DNA of 64,000 nt, taken from Glycomyces paridis (lineage in GTDB: Bacteria > Actinomycetota > Actinomycetes > Mycobacteriales > Micromonosporaceae). The notes beneath the pieces were generated by a model. The model saw only the letters and a list, made by a program, of their open reading frames with translations, was not told where the DNA came from and ran no database searches. This document shows, piece by piece, positions 8,342 through 17,265 of the stretch. Each line of letters begins with the position of its first letter. The first letter of the stretch is position 1. The stretch lies in NCBI RefSeq assembly GCF_004912155.1, contig NZ_STGX01000019.1, positions 23,006-87,005 on the forward strand. The letters are read 5' to 3'. The position numbers and the translations under genes are program-made.

Positions 8342-10375
8342 CTACTGCTCGCGGTCGGCGTCGCAGCGGACGACGAGGATCGCGATGTCGTCGCGGGGCG
8401 ACTCGGGGGAGAACGCCTCGACGGCCTCCAGGAGCGCCGTGGCGACGGTGCGGGCGCTCTTGCCGGCGGCCTCCCGCACCGAGCGGGCGATGCGGTCGTG
8501 GCCGAACATGGCGGGGCCGTCGCGGCGTTCGGTGACGCCGTCGGTGAAGAACACCAGGGCGTCGCCGACGCCGAGGCGCACGACCTCGGGGTTGACCTTG
8601 ACCTCGGGGAAGAGGCCGACTGCGGTGCCCTCCTTGCCGACCCAGGCGGTCTCGCCGTCGGCGCGCAGCAGCAGGGGCCGCTCGTGGCCGGAGAGGCACA
8701 GGGTGGCGGTGAGGGCGCCGGGGCCCTCGCGGTCGAGGAGCGCGGAGGCGATGGTCGCGTAGCGCATGTCGCCGGGCTGCTCCAGGAGGGTGGAGTTGAG
8801 CAGTTCGAGGGCGCGCGGGAGGGGGCGGCCGTCGCGGGCCATGACGCGCAGGACGTCGCGGACGACGCCGGTGACGGCCGCGGCCTGGGCGCCCTTGCCG
8901 CACACGTCGCCGATGGCGACCCACAGGCGGTGGTCGGCGAGTTCGGTCGCGTCGTAGAAGTCGCCGCCGACCTCGGTGCCGATGGCGGGGCCGGGGCCCG
9001 ACCCGGGCAGGCGCCGGGCGGTGGCGGGCAGGTACTCGGCGGCGAAGGACACGCCGGGCACGTCAGGGAGCGAGCCGGGCATGAGGGCGGCCTGGAGCTC
9101 GTTGGCGACGGCCTGGCGTTCGGCGTGGATGCGGGCGTTGTCGAGCGCGAGGGCGCTGCGCTTGGCGAGGTCGGCGACGACGGCGCGCTCCTCGGAGGAG
9201 TGGCGGCGTTCGACGTGGCGCCCGACGGTGAGGACGCCGATGGTCGAGCCGCGCGCCGACAGGGGCACGGCGATGCAGTCGAGGCCGCGCGGGACGGGCA
9301 GCTCCATGCCGGTCCACCCGTCGGTGGTGAGCGCGCCCGCGAGCGCGGGGGCGGCGTCTTCGAGGCGGCGGCGGAGCTGCTCGAGCTCGGACTCCTCGGC
9401 GTGGGTGAGCGCGGCGAGGCGCAGGTCCTGGTCGCCGGTGAGGTGGACGGCGGCCCAGCGGCCGAGCTGGGGTACGACGAGCTGCGGGATGAGGGCGACG
9501 GTGAGGTGCTCTTCGAGGGAGTGCGCGAGGAGCTCGCCGGCCTCGGCGAGGTAGGTGAGCCAGCCGGAGCGGCGCTGCTCGTCGATGCGCATCCGGTCGA
9601 TCTGGACGGCGAGGGCGATGCGTTCGGCGACGAGTTCGGCGAGGGGCCGCCAGGACGGCCGGGGCTCGCCCGCGAGGAGGAGCTTGCCTGTGGCGGGGGC
9701 GGTGAGCGGGAGGGGGACGGCGAGGGTGATGGCGCCGACGTCGCCGAACTTGGCGAGGATCTGGGCGCCGGTGCCGTCCCCGGCGTCGTACTCGATGGCG
9801 CCGCCCGCGGCGGCGGTCGCGTCGTGGCAGCGGGCGAGGAGCTCGGTGACGAGCTGGTCGACCGGCAGGCGCGACTGGAGCGCGGGGGCGATGGTCAGGA
9901 GCGCGGCGAGCTGCACGAGGTCGGGCTGGGCGGTCTCGTGGTCGGCGTCGGGCGCGGGCCGGGGGGCGGGGCGCGCGTCGGGGTCGCGGTCGATGCGGAA
10001 CCAGATGGACTTGCCGGTGGCGTCGTGGGTGGTGCCCCAGGAGGACGCGAAGCGGTCGACCAGGAGGAGGCCGCGGCCGCCCTCGGCGGTGACCTCGGGC
10101 ATCGCCATGTCCATCGGGTCGATGCCGCCGGAGCGGTAGTCGGTGACGGTGACGCGCACGCCGATGGAGTCGGCGGCGACGGTGAGGTTGATGTCGGTGC
10201 CGGCGTGGACGACGCCGTTGGTGGCGAGCTCGGTGGTGAGCAGGAGGGTCTCGTCGAGCAGTTCGGCGAGCCCGGCCTCGGTGAGCACGGCGCGGACGGC
10301 GGCGCGGGCTGCTGCGGGGGAGCGGTCGTCGGCCGGCAGCCGCAGCCGACGGGCGGCCCTCTCGGGGTACGTCAC
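8342..10375 (-). CDS. SpoIIE-type PP2C phosphatase with N-terminal ATPase (anti-sigma-like) and GAF domains
   Basis: A 677-residue, probably cytosolic partner-switch regulator. Residues 10-135 are a GHKL ATPase of the RsbW/SpoIIAB class (TTELATNGVVHAG N-box, GGRGLLLVD). The middle (about 150-435) holds GAF-like sensor sequence. Residues 455-675 are a SpoIIE/RsbU PP2C phosphatase (GGDFYDATEL, IGDVCGKGAQAA, FFTDGVTERRD, DDIAILVVR). Such fusions can both phosphorylate and dephosphorylate STAS anti-anti-sigma factors. A candidate STAS target lies at 16894-17265, but the link is inference. It starts at a GTG with a TAGACT -10 box 7 nt upstream, i.e. leaderless. No membrane segment is seen. Confidence 0.9.
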   Translation of the reverse strand: MTYPERAARRLRLPADDRSPAAARAAVRAVLTEAGLAELLDETLLLTTELATNGVVHAGTDINLTVAADSIGVRVTVTDYRSGGIDPMDMAMPEVTAEGGRGLLLVDRFASSWGTTHDATGKSIWFRIDRDPDARPAPRPAPDADHETAQPDLVQLAALLTIAPALQSRLPVDQLVTELLARCHDATAAAGGAIEYDAGDGTGAQILAKFGDVGAITLAVPLPLTAPATGKLLLAGEPRPSWRPLAELVAERIALAVQIDRMRIDEQRRSGWLTYLAEAGELLAHSLEEHLTVALIPQLVVPQLGRWAAVHLTGDQDLRLAALTHAEESELEQLRRRLEDAAPALAGALTTDGWTGMELPVPRGLDCIAVPLSARGSTIGVLTVGRHVERRHSSEERAVVADLAKRSALALDNARIHAERQAVANELQAALMPGSLPDVPGVSFAAEYLPATARRLPGSGPGPAIGTEVGGDFYDATELADHRLWVAIGDVCGKGAQAAAVTGVVRDVLRVMARDGRPLPRALELLNSTLLEQPGDMRYATIASALLDREGPGALTATLCLSGHERPLLLRADGETAWVGKEGTAVGLFPEVKVNPEVVRLGVGDALVFFTDGVTERRDGPAMFGHDRIARSVREAAGKSARTVATALLEAVEAFSPESPRDDIAILVVRCDADREQ

Positions 10376-10382
10376 GGGCCCC

Positions 10383-10388
10383 AGTCTA
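10383..10388 (-). promoter_or_regulatory. Probable -10 box of the SpoIIE-type gene (leaderless)
   Basis: Read on the minus strand this is TAGACT, ending 7 nt before the GTG start at 10375. There is no ribosome site in between. Confidence 0.5.
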
Positions 10389-10493
10389 TGCCTGGTCGGC
10401 CCGCGCCCGCGGTACCGCGTCGCCGCCTGCGGGGCGGGTCGGGGCCGGTCGCGGGCGCCCTCCGGGACGGCTTGCGCGGCAGGGGAACGCGAA

Positions 10494-10523
10494 GCGGCGG
10501 CCGCCCTTCGGGGCGGCCGCCGC
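10494..10523 (-). terminator. Terminator after the LPXTG gene
   Basis: A perfect 13-bp G+C stem (10494-10506 with 10511-10523) is closed by a TTCG tetraloop, about 45 nt downstream of the LPXTG gene stop on the minus strand. It separates that gene from the SpoIIE-type gene. Confidence 0.7.
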
Positions 10524-10566
10524 TCATGCGGGAATCGATCCGGGCGCTCTCGTACGCCCTAAGCCG

Positions 10567-11556
10567 TTACTCCCAGTTCGCCGCGGTCTTGCGGCGGCGG
10601 AGGAAGAAGAACACCAGGGCGCCGGCCAGGACGGCCGCGGCCGCCGAGCCGATCATGACGCCCTGCGAGGCGCCGGTGGTCGGCAGCGCCGGGTCCTCGC
10701 CGCCCGGGAGGTTCGGGTGGATGTCGTCGATGTCGGCCTCGAAGGAGATCCAACCCTCGCCGTAGAAGAAGTACTCCAGCGGCGCGGTCTCGTCGGCGGG
10801 GGCCTCGGCGAGCGCGAACTGGTTCGCGCCCTCCAGGTCGTAGCCGCCCAGGTCGAGGTAGAAGTCGAGGTCTTCCTGGGTGAGGTCGAAGGCCGAGTAG
10901 ACGGCGATGTCGTTGTAGTCGACCTCGCCCTCGACCAGGTAGTCGATCGGGGTCTCGGCGCTGGGCTGGTAGGTCTTGCCGCTCTCGGGGTTCCAGCCGG
11001 TGACGATGCAGCCCATCATGCCGTCGTAGGAGCGGTCGCAGTTGTCGTACTCGTCGACGACGGAGGCGTGGCCGGTGCCGACCTCGGAGAAGTCGAACCA
11101 GTCCTCGAGCCAGCGCTCGTAGTCGACGGTGTCGGTGAACCAGATGAGGGTGGCGACGCGGTCCTTCGAGGGGGCGCCCTCGACGTAGACCTGCGGGGAG
11201 GCCGAGACGGTCTCGCCGACGTTGGCGCCGGTCACGAGGTGGTCGAGGTACGCGAACTGGTAGACCTCCTCGTCGGCGGCCTCCTCGGTGTCCTCTTCGA
11301 TCTCCTCGGCGATGTCGCCGTCGCCGGCGCCGTCCTCGCCTTCGGGAGCGGCTTCCTCGGTGGTCTCCTCGGTCGACTCCTCCGCGTCCTCGTCGGTCGC
11401 GGGGGCTTCGGTGTTCTCACCCGCCGGGGCGGTGGTGGCGTCGTCGGCGGGGGTCTCGGTCTCCTGCGCGAAGGCGGGGGAGGCCGCCGCGAGCGTGAGG
11501 GCCGCCGCGGCTCCGGCCGCGGCGAGGCGCAGGCCGGTGTTCTTGAGGGTGGACAT
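10567..11556 (-). CDS. LPXTG-anchored cell-surface protein of unknown function
   Basis: The 329-residue protein starts at the ATG at 11556, preceded by AGGAG; the longer upstream frame is rejected. It has a signal peptide (LRLAAAGAAAALTLAAASPAFA), then an acidic Thr/Glu/Ala-rich stalk (residues 30-105). A globular extracellular domain of about 180 residues follows, with two Cys (DNCDRSYDGMMGCIVTGW) and many Tyr/Asp. The sortase signal LPTTG is followed by a hydrophobic helix and RRRKTAANWE. Sortase would link it to peptidoglycan. No sortase gene lies in this window. The globular part resembles actinobacterial wall or pilus-type adhesins only in composition, so function is open. It is divergent from the multi-HAMP kinase. 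Confidence 0.88.
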   Translation of the reverse strand: MSTLKNTGLRLAAAGAAAALTLAAASPAFAQETETPADDATTAPAGENTEAPATDEDAEESTEETTEEAAPEGEDGAGDGDIAEEIEEDTEEAADEEVYQFAYLDHLVTGANVGETVSASPQVYVEGAPSKDRVATLIWFTDTVDYERWLEDWFDFSEVGTGHASVVDEYDNCDRSYDGMMGCIVTGWNPESGKTYQPSAETPIDYLVEGEVDYNDIAVYSAFDLTQEDLDFYLDLGGYDLEGANQFALAEAPADETAPLEYFFYGEGWISFEADIDDIHPNLPGGEDPALPTTGASQGVMIGSAAAAVLAGALVFFFLRRRKTAANWE

Positions 11557-11896
11557 TCGTCTCCTATGGGATTTTCCTGTTGGGGGGTGCAGCGCCTCCC
11601 TGCTCCTCCACTGAACAGAATCGCCGGTGGAAGCGCTACAAGCATTCACACGCACCACTCTGGAGCGCGGTTGCGCGATGGGCGGAAATTTATTCGCGTG
11701 ACGGATGGTGACGGAGTCCGACACCGGTGCGGGTCCGATCGGGGCGCGGTCGGGCGCGAGTGCGGGTGTTGTTCGGTTTTGTCTCCGTCACCGGTGGTGA
11801 TCGTGAGCGGTGGCTTGAGTAACCTGCCTTCATGTTTGCCGCGTTCGTGTGACAACCTGGTAGGCACGCCAGTCTCCGCAGCTGAGGAACCACGCC
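11557..11896. other. Gene-free divergent region (LPXTG protein / hybrid kinase)
   Basis: This is a 340-bp region. An AGGAG site serves the LPXTG gene at its left end and GAGGAA serves the kinase at its right end. There is an AT-rich patch at about 11687-11697 (GAAATTTATTC) and a TGACGGA/TCCGTCA inverted pair spread over 11709-11792 around a G-rich centre. No operator I recognise is present. Confidence 0.4.
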
Positions 11897-14800
11897 ATGA
11901 CGGACACCGTTTCCCGTACAGCGAACCCCACCGATGAGTCCGACCTGCTCCGAAGTCTGGCCGACGCGCTCGGCGCGGTCGAGCGGGGCGACTTCTCGGT
12001 GCGGCTGCCTCGGGGCGAAGGCCTGGCGGGGGAGGTCGTGGACCGGTTCAACGCCGTGGTCGAGCAGGCCGACCGCCAGACCCGCGACCTCGCGCTCATC
12101 GCCCGCGTGGTCGGCGAGGAGGGCTCGTGGAACCACCGGCTCATCGTCGAGCACCTCGACGGCGGCTGGTCCGAGGGCGCCGCGAGCGTCAACCGGCTCG
12201 TGGAGGACCTGGTCCGCCCCACGACCGAGCTCGGGCGCGTCCTCGAAGCGGTCGCCGCGGGCGACCTCTCGCAGGAAGCCGCGCTCGACATCGAGGGCAA
12301 GCAGCTGCGCGGCTCCTTCCGCCGCCTCGGCGAGACCGTCAACCGCATGGTCGGGCTCCTGCGCAGCTTCGCGGGTGAGGTCACGCGCGTGGCGCGCGAG
12401 GTCGGCACCGAGGGGCAGCTGGGCGGGCAGGCCGACGTCCAGGACGTCTCGGGCACCTGGCGCTCGCTCACCGACGCGGTGAACACCATGGCCTCCAACC
12501 TCACCGAGCAGGTGCGGTCCATCTCCACCGTGACGCAGGCCATCGCGGCGGGCGACCTCAACCAGAAGATCACCATCAAGGCCTCCGGCGAGGTCGCCGA
12601 GCTCGCCGGGACCATCAACTCCCTCACCGAGACCCTCCGCATCTTCGCCGGGGAGGTCACGCGCGTCGCCCGCGAAGTGGGCACCGAGGGCCGCATGGGC
12701 GGGCAGGCCGACGTGCCCGGCGTCTCCGGCACCTGGAAGGACCTCACCGACTCGGTGAACGACATGGCCTCCAGCCTCACCGACCAGGTCCGCGACATCG
12801 CCAAGGTCACCAGCGCCGTCGCCCGCGGCGACCTCAACCAGAAGATCGCCGTTCCGGCCCAGGGCGAGATCCTCGAACTCAAGACCACCGTCAACACGAT
12901 GGTCGACCAGCTCTCCAACTTCGCCGACGAGGTCACGCGCGTCGCCCGCGAGGTCGGTACCGAAGGCCGCCTCGGCGGCCAGGCCACCGTCCAGGGCGTC
13001 TCCGGCACCTGGCGCGATCTCACGCAGAACGTGAACCAGCTCGCCGCGAACCTCACCGAGCAGGTCCGCAACATCGCGAAGGTCACCAGCGCCGTCGCCG
13101 CAGGCGACCTCGGCCAGAAGATCACCGTCGACGCCCAGGGCGAGGTCGCCGAGGTCAAGACCACCGTGAACACGATGGTCGACCAGCTCGGGCGGTTCGC
13201 CGCCGAGGTCACGCGCGTCGCGCGCGAGGTCGGCTCCCAGGGCCGCCTGGGCGGCCAGGCCGACGTGCCCGGCGTCTCCGGCACCTGGAAGGACCTCACC
13301 GAGAACGTCAACCTCATGGCCGCCAACCTGACCGCGCAGGTCCGCAACATCTCCTCGGTCGCCAGCGCGGTCGCCGCCGGCGACCTCAACCAGCAGATCG
13401 CCGTGGACGCCCAGGGGGAGATGCTGGAGCTCAAGTCCACGATGAACTCGATGGTGGCGCAGCTGTCGCAGTTCGCCGACGAGGTCACGCGCGTCGCCAG
13501 CGAAGTGGGCACGGAGGGGAAGCTCGGCGGGCAGGCGAACGTGCAGGGCGTCTCGGGCACCTGGAAGGCCCTCACCGACAACGTCAACTCGATGGCCTCG
13601 AATCTGACCAGTCAGGTCCGCAACATCTCGTCGGTCGCCAGCGCGGTCGCCGCCGGCGACCTCAACCGCCAGATCACCGTCGACGCCCAAGGCGAGATGC
13701 TCGAACTGAAGTCGACGATGAACGCCATGGTCGACCGGCTCTCCTCGTTCGCCGACGAGGTCACGCGCGTGGCGCGCGAGGTCGGCACCGAGGGCCGCCT
13801 GGGCGGGCAGGCGAACGTGCAGGGCGTCTCGGGCACCTGGAAGGCCCTCACCGACAACGTCAACACGATGGCCTCGAACCTGACCGAGCAGGTCCGCTCG
13901 ATCTCCACGGTCACGCAGGCCATCGCCAAGGGCGATCTGAACCAGAAGATCACCGTCGACGCCCAGGGCGAGATCGCCGAGGTCAAGACCACCGTCAACA
14001 CGATGGTCGACCAGCTCTCCAGCTTCGCGAACGAGGTCACCCGCGTCGCCCGCGAGGTCGGCGTCGAGGGGAACCTCGGCGGGCAGGCCGAGGTCGCGGG
14101 CGTCGCCGGGACCTGGCTCGCCCTGACGCGGAACGTGAACTCGCTGGCCGCGACCCTGACGCTCCAGCTGCGGGCCATCGCCAACGTCGCCCACGCCGTC
14201 GCGCGCGGGGACCTGACGCAGTCGGTCGACTTCGAGGCCGCCGGCGAGATCGCCGACCTCACCGAGTCGATCAACCAGATGATCACCGCGCTGCGCGACA
14301 AGACCCGCCAGAACACCGACGCGGACTGGCTCAACTCCAACCTCGCCCGCATCTCCTCGCTCCTTCAGGGCCGCAGGGGCGTCGACGAGGTCACGCGCAT
14401 GGTCCTCGACGAGGTCACGCCGCTCATCGACGCGCAGACCTCGACGTTCTACGTCCGCCACGAGGACGTCTCGGGATACGTCACCTACCGCCTCAACGCC
14501 GTCTACGGGCACCCCAGCCCCGGCGAGAAGAAGGTCATCGAGGACAACGAGGGCATGGTGGGCCAGGCCGCGGCCTCCAAGCGCACCATCCACCTGCACG
14601 ACATCCCCGAGGGCTACCTGGAGATCTCCTCGGGGCTCGGCCAGGCCACCCCGACCGACCTCATCATCCTGCCCGTCCAGTTCGGCGACAAGGTCCGCGG
14701 CGTCATCGAGTTCGCGTCGTTCAACGCCTACTCGGGGCTGCACAAGCGGTTCCTGGACGCGCTGGCGCCGAACGTGGGGGTCACGCTCGCCACGATCGAG

Positions 14801-16321
14801 GGCAACGCCCGCACCGAGGTGCTGCTGCGCGAGTCGCAGCGCATGGCGCAGGAGCTTCGCGCGCAGTCCAACCGGCTCCAGGAGACGAACGTGGAGCTGG
14901 AGGAGAAGGCGCAGCTCCTGTCGGCGCAGAACAAGGCGATCGAGTTGAAGAACGAGGAGGTCGAGACCGCCCGCAAGGACATCGAGGAGAAGGCCGACCA
15001 GCTCGCGCAGGCCTCGAAGTACAAGTCGGAGTTCCTCGCGAACGTCTCGCACGAGCTGCGGACGCCGCTGAACTCGCTGCTGCTGCTCGCGCGCCTGTTG
15101 TCGGAGAACGCCGACGGGAACCTCTCGGAGCGCCAGGTCGAGTTCGCGCGCACGATCTACAACGCCGGGACGGACCTGCTCACCCTCATCGACGACATCC
15201 TCGACCTGTCGAAGATCGAGGCGGGGCGCATGGTCGTCTCGGTGCACCCGGTCGACCTCGCCGAGATCCTCGGGGACATCGACGCGGCGTTCCGGCCGCA
15301 GGCCGAGGACAAGGGCCTGGAGTTCGCCGTGGACGTCGGCACGGGCGTGCCGCAGCTGATGCAGACCGACGGGCAGAAGTTCCAGCAGGTGCTGCGCAAC
15401 CTCCTGTCGAACGCGGTCAAGTTCACCAGGTCCGGTTCGGTGACGCTCGCGGTGCGGCGCGTCCCGGCCGACCTGCGCTTCGACGCCCCGCAGTTGAACG
15501 CGGCGGCCGAGCGGATCGCCTTGAGCGTCATCGACACCGGCATCGGGGTGGCCGAGGCGAAGAAGACGATCATCTTCGAGCCGTTCCAGCAGGCCGACGG
15601 CACCACGCGGCGACTGTTCGGCGGGACGGGCCTGGGCCTGTCGATCTCCAAGTCGCTCTCGCAGGCGCTCGGCGGGGACGTGTTCATCGAGCACACCGGC
15701 GACGCCGGGTCGAAGTTCACGTTCGTGGTGCCCGTCGAGATCGACGCCGAGGGCGACTTCGCGATGGTCGGCACGGAGCTGCCGACGGCCGTGGAGGAGC
15801 AGCCGGGCATCCTCACCGGCGCGCCCGAGACGCCCTCGTCCTCGGCGGCGGCCCAGCACCTGGAGGGCACGACCGTCCTCATCGTCGACGACGACATCCG
15901 CAACGTCTTCGCGCTCACCGCCGCCCTCGAGCTGCACGGCATCGAGGTGCACTACGCCGAGAACGGCGCCGACGGCATCGACGCGCTCCAGCACCACCCG
16001 GGCATCGAGATCGTCCTCATGGACTCGATGATGCCGGGCATGGACGGCAACGAGACCACGCGCGTCATCCGCCGGATGCCGCAGTTCGCGGACCTGCCGA
16101 TCGTGTTCCTCACCGCGCAGGCCCTCGCCGAGCAGCGCGAGCAGTCCGTGGAGGCCGGCGCGAGCGCCTACCTCACCAAGCCCGTGGACCTCGACCTGCT
16201 GCTGGACACCATGTCGCACTGGATCGGCGCGGGCGGCGCGCCCCGCACCGCGGGACCCGACGACGCAGACGGGGCGGCGGGGCGGGACAATGGCGGACCG
16301 ACCGTTGGAGGCACCGCATGA
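11897..16321 (+). CDS. Soluble multi-HAMP hybrid sensor histidine kinase (group III Nik1-like layout)
   Basis: A 1474-residue kinase with no signal peptide or membrane helix, so it senses in the cytosol. Residues 1-157 are HAMP-like. Residues 158-801 are seven tandem 92-residue repeats, each starting near [13 protein letters not shown] and containing GGQADVxGVSGTW and AAGDLNQKI blocks, i.e. poly-HAMP as in fungal Nik1 and actinobacterial relatives. A GAF domain follows (805-965), then a coiled coil. HisKA has phospho-acceptor H1052 ([12 protein letters not shown]). HATPase boxes are [20 protein letters not shown] and [13 protein letters not shown]-terminal receiver (about 1325-1443) carries its Asp in [12 protein letters not shown] and a TKP Lys. 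The ATG follows GAGGAA, and the stop overlaps the next gene by ATGA. Osmotic or wall-stress sensing is inferred from relatives only. Confidence 0.93.
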   Translation: MTDTVSRTANPTDESDLLRSLADALGAVERGDFSVRLPRGEGLAGEVVDRFNAVVEQADRQTRDLALIARVVGEEGSWNHRLIVEHLDGGWSEGAASVNRLVEDLVRPTTELGRVLEAVAAGDLSQEAALDIEGKQLRGSFRRLGETVNRMVGLLRSFAGEVTRVAREVGTEGQLGGQADVQDVSGTWRSLTDAVNTMASNLTEQVRSISTVTQAIAAGDLNQKITIKASGEVAELAGTINSLTETLRIFAGEVTRVAREVGTEGRMGGQADVPGVSGTWKDLTDSVNDMASSLTDQVRDIAKVTSAVARGDLNQKIAVPAQGEILELKTTVNTMVDQLSNFADEVTRVAREVGTEGRLGGQATVQGVSGTWRDLTQNVNQLAANLTEQVRNIAKVTSAVAAGDLGQKITVDAQGEVAEVKTTVNTMVDQLGRFAAEVTRVAREVGSQGRLGGQADVPGVSGTWKDLTENVNLMAANLTAQVRNISSVASAVAAGDLNQQIAVDAQGEMLELKSTMNSMVAQLSQFADEVTRVASEVGTEGKLGGQANVQGVSGTWKALTDNVNSMASNLTSQVRNISSVASAVAAGDLNRQITVDAQGEMLELKSTMNAMVDRLSSFADEVTRVAREVGTEGRLGGQANVQGVSGTWKALTDNVNTMASNLTEQVRSISTVTQAIAKGDLNQKITVDAQGEIAEVKTTVNTMVDQLSSFANEVTRVAREVGVEGNLGGQAEVAGVAGTWLALTRNVNSLAATLTLQLRAIANVAHAVARGDLTQSVDFEAAGEIADLTESINQMITALRDKTRQNTDADWLNSNLARISSLLQGRRGVDEVTRMVLDEVTPLIDAQTSTFYVRHEDVSGYVTYRLNAVYGHPSPGEKKVIEDNEGMVGQAAASKRTIHLHDIPEGYLEISSGLGQATPTDLIILPVQFGDKVRGVIEFASFNAYSGLHKRFLDALAPNVGVTLATIEGNARTEVLLRESQRMAQELRAQSNRLQETNVELEEKAQLLSAQNKAIELKNEEVETARKDIEEKADQLAQASKYKSEFLANVSHELRTPLNSLLLLARLLSENADGNLSERQVEFARTIYNAGTDLLTLIDDILDLSKIEAGRMVVSVHPVDLAEILGDIDAAFRPQAEDKGLEFAVDVGTGVPQLMQTDGQKFQQVLRNLLSNAVKFTRSGSVTLAVRRVPADLRFDAPQLNAAAERIALSVIDTGIGVAEAKKTIIFEPFQQADGTTRRLFGGTGLGLSISKSLSQALGGDVFIEHTGDAGSKFTFVVPVEIDAEGDFAMVGTELPTAVEEQPGILTGAPETPSSSAAAQHLEGTTVLIVDDDIRNVFALTAALELHGIEVHYAENGADGIDALQHHPGIEIVLMDSMMPGMDGNETTRVIRRMPQFADLPIVFLTAQALAEQREQSVEAGASAYLTKPVDLDLLLDTMSHWIGAGGAPRTAGPDDADGAAGRDNGGPTVGGTA
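12368..14299 (+). repeat. Seven in-frame 276-bp tandem repeats inside the hybrid kinase gene
   Basis: Exactly seven units of 276 bp (92 codons) run head to tail. Units 4-6 are most alike at DNA level, with repeated stretches such as GCGACCTCAACC and GACGCCCAGG. This suggests expansion or homogenisation by recombination. The array is coding and in frame throughout. Confidence 0.9.
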
Positions 16322-16872
16322 GCACCGCCCGCGTCCTGCTCGTCGACGACCGCTCCGAGAACCTCCTCGCCCTGGAGGCGATCCTCCAGGGCCTGCCCGT
16401 CAACACCATCGCCGTCACCTCCGGCGAGGAGGCCCTCAAGCGCCTCCTGTCGGAGGACTACGCGGCGATCCTCCTCGACGCCCAGATGCCGGGCATGGAC
16501 GGCTTCGAGACCGCCCGGCACATCAAGCAGCGCGAGAAGACCCGCCACACCCCGATCATCTTCCTCACCGCCGCCGACAGGGACGCCCACCTGGCGATGC
16601 GCGGGTACTCGGTCGGCGCGGTCGACTACATCACCAAGCCGTTCGACCCGTGGATGCTGCGCACCAAGGTGAAGGTCTTCATCGACCTGTGGGCCCAGGG
16701 GCAGGCGCTGCGCCAGACCTCCGAGCGCACCCGGAACCTCCGCGAACGCGAGGAGCTCCTGCGCCACCGGCTCGGCGCCGCCCATGCGTCCCTTACCGAA
16801 TGGGCCGAACAGCACGGCGGCGACGACGAGATCGCGCGGATTCTCGGGCTGCTCGAACCCGACAACCGCTGA
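16318..16872 (+). CDS. Response regulator with stand-alone receiver domain
   Basis: A 184-residue protein overlapping the kinase stop by 4 bp (ATGA), hence translationally coupled and the likely phosphorylation partner of that kinase. Residues 3-120 are a receiver domain with acidic pair D10-D11, phospho-acceptor D54 (ILLDAQMPGMDG), a Thr in FLTAAD and K107 (YITKPFD). The remaining 60 residues are a charged helix (TSERTRNLREREELLRHRL), not a DNA-binding domain. The output is therefore likely protein-protein, for example to a phosphatase or partner-switch component. The next gene starts 21 bp later from its own -10 box. Confidence 0.93.
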   Translation: MSTARVLLVDDRSENLLALEAILQGLPVNTIAVTSGEEALKRLLSEDYAAILLDAQMPGMDGFETARHIKQREKTRHTPIIFLTAADRDAHLAMRGYSVGAVDYITKPFDPWMLRTKVKVFIDLWAQGQALRQTSERTRNLREREELLRHRLGAAHASLTEWAEQHGGDDEIARILGLLEPDNR

Positions 16873-16880
16873 CCCTCGGC

Positions 16881-16886
16881 TAGGGT
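16881..16886 (+). promoter_or_regulatory. Probable -10 box of the STAS gene (leaderless)
   Basis: TAGGGT ends 7 nt before the GTG at 16894. The hexamer and spacing are identical to those at glmS. Confidence 0.5.
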
Positions 16887-16893
16887 TGGTCCC

Positions 16894-17265
16894 GTGGTGC
16901 ACCAGAAGCTCGACATCTCGGTCCACCGAGAGTCGAACGAGACGATCGTGGCGCTGACCGGCGAAATCGACCTGCACACCGCGCCACGGCTCTCCTCCGC
17001 CGTCGACGCCGCGCTCGCCGATGACCCCGTCCGCGTCGTCCTCGACATGCGCGGCGTGACCTTCTGCGACTCGCGCGGCCTGGGCACCCTCGTGATCCTC
17101 GCCCGCGCGGCCGCGCGCTCGCGCGCCGTCCTCGTCCTGGCGAACCTCGGCGACTTCCTCAAGCGCCTCCTGGCCGTCTCCGGCATCGGCGACCACTTCG
17201 TGATCCGCGAGGACGCCGCCGGGGACGGGCCGCCCTCCGACCCCGACCAGGAGCCCACCCGATGA
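16894..17265 (+). CDS. STAS-domain anti-sigma-factor antagonist
   Basis: A 123-residue protein made of a single STAS domain of the SpoIIAA/RsbV class. It would bind and sequester an anti-sigma kinase when unphosphorylated. The conserved phospho-Ser is S60 in the MRGVTFCDSRGLGTL block, and EIDLHTAPRL is the usual beta1-alpha1 turn. It begins at tandem GTG GTG codons with no ribosome site but a TAGGGT box 7 nt upstream. The stop overlaps the PrsW gene by ATGA. The neighbouring kinase, regulator and SpoIIE-type phosphatase suggest a signalling block that ends in sigma-factor release; the partners are inferred. Confidence 0.92.
   Translation: MVHQKLDISVHRESNETIVALTGEIDLHTAPRLSSAVDAALADDPVRVVLDMRGVTFCDSRGLGTLVILARAAARSRAVLVLANLGDFLKRLLAVSGIGDHFVIREDAAGDGPPSDPDQEPTR

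Noticed and set aside
7961..10765. Long plus-strand frame across the SpoIIE-type and LPXTG genes
   Set aside because: It crosses two convincing minus-strand genes and a terminator; the sequence is Gly/Ala/Val-rich shadow.
11840..11880. ACCTGGTAGGCA resembling the end of the c-di-AMP switch upstream of the hybrid kinase
   Set aside because: Only this short block matches; the GGGGAACCA, GTAGGG and GAACCCGACAGC blocks are missing.
11690..16219. 1509-codon open frame antisense to the hybrid kinase
   Set aside because: It is a by-product of GC-rich, repetitive codons; composition is low-complexity Arg/Val/Leu/Gly, no ribosome site, and the plus strand encodes clear kinase motifs.
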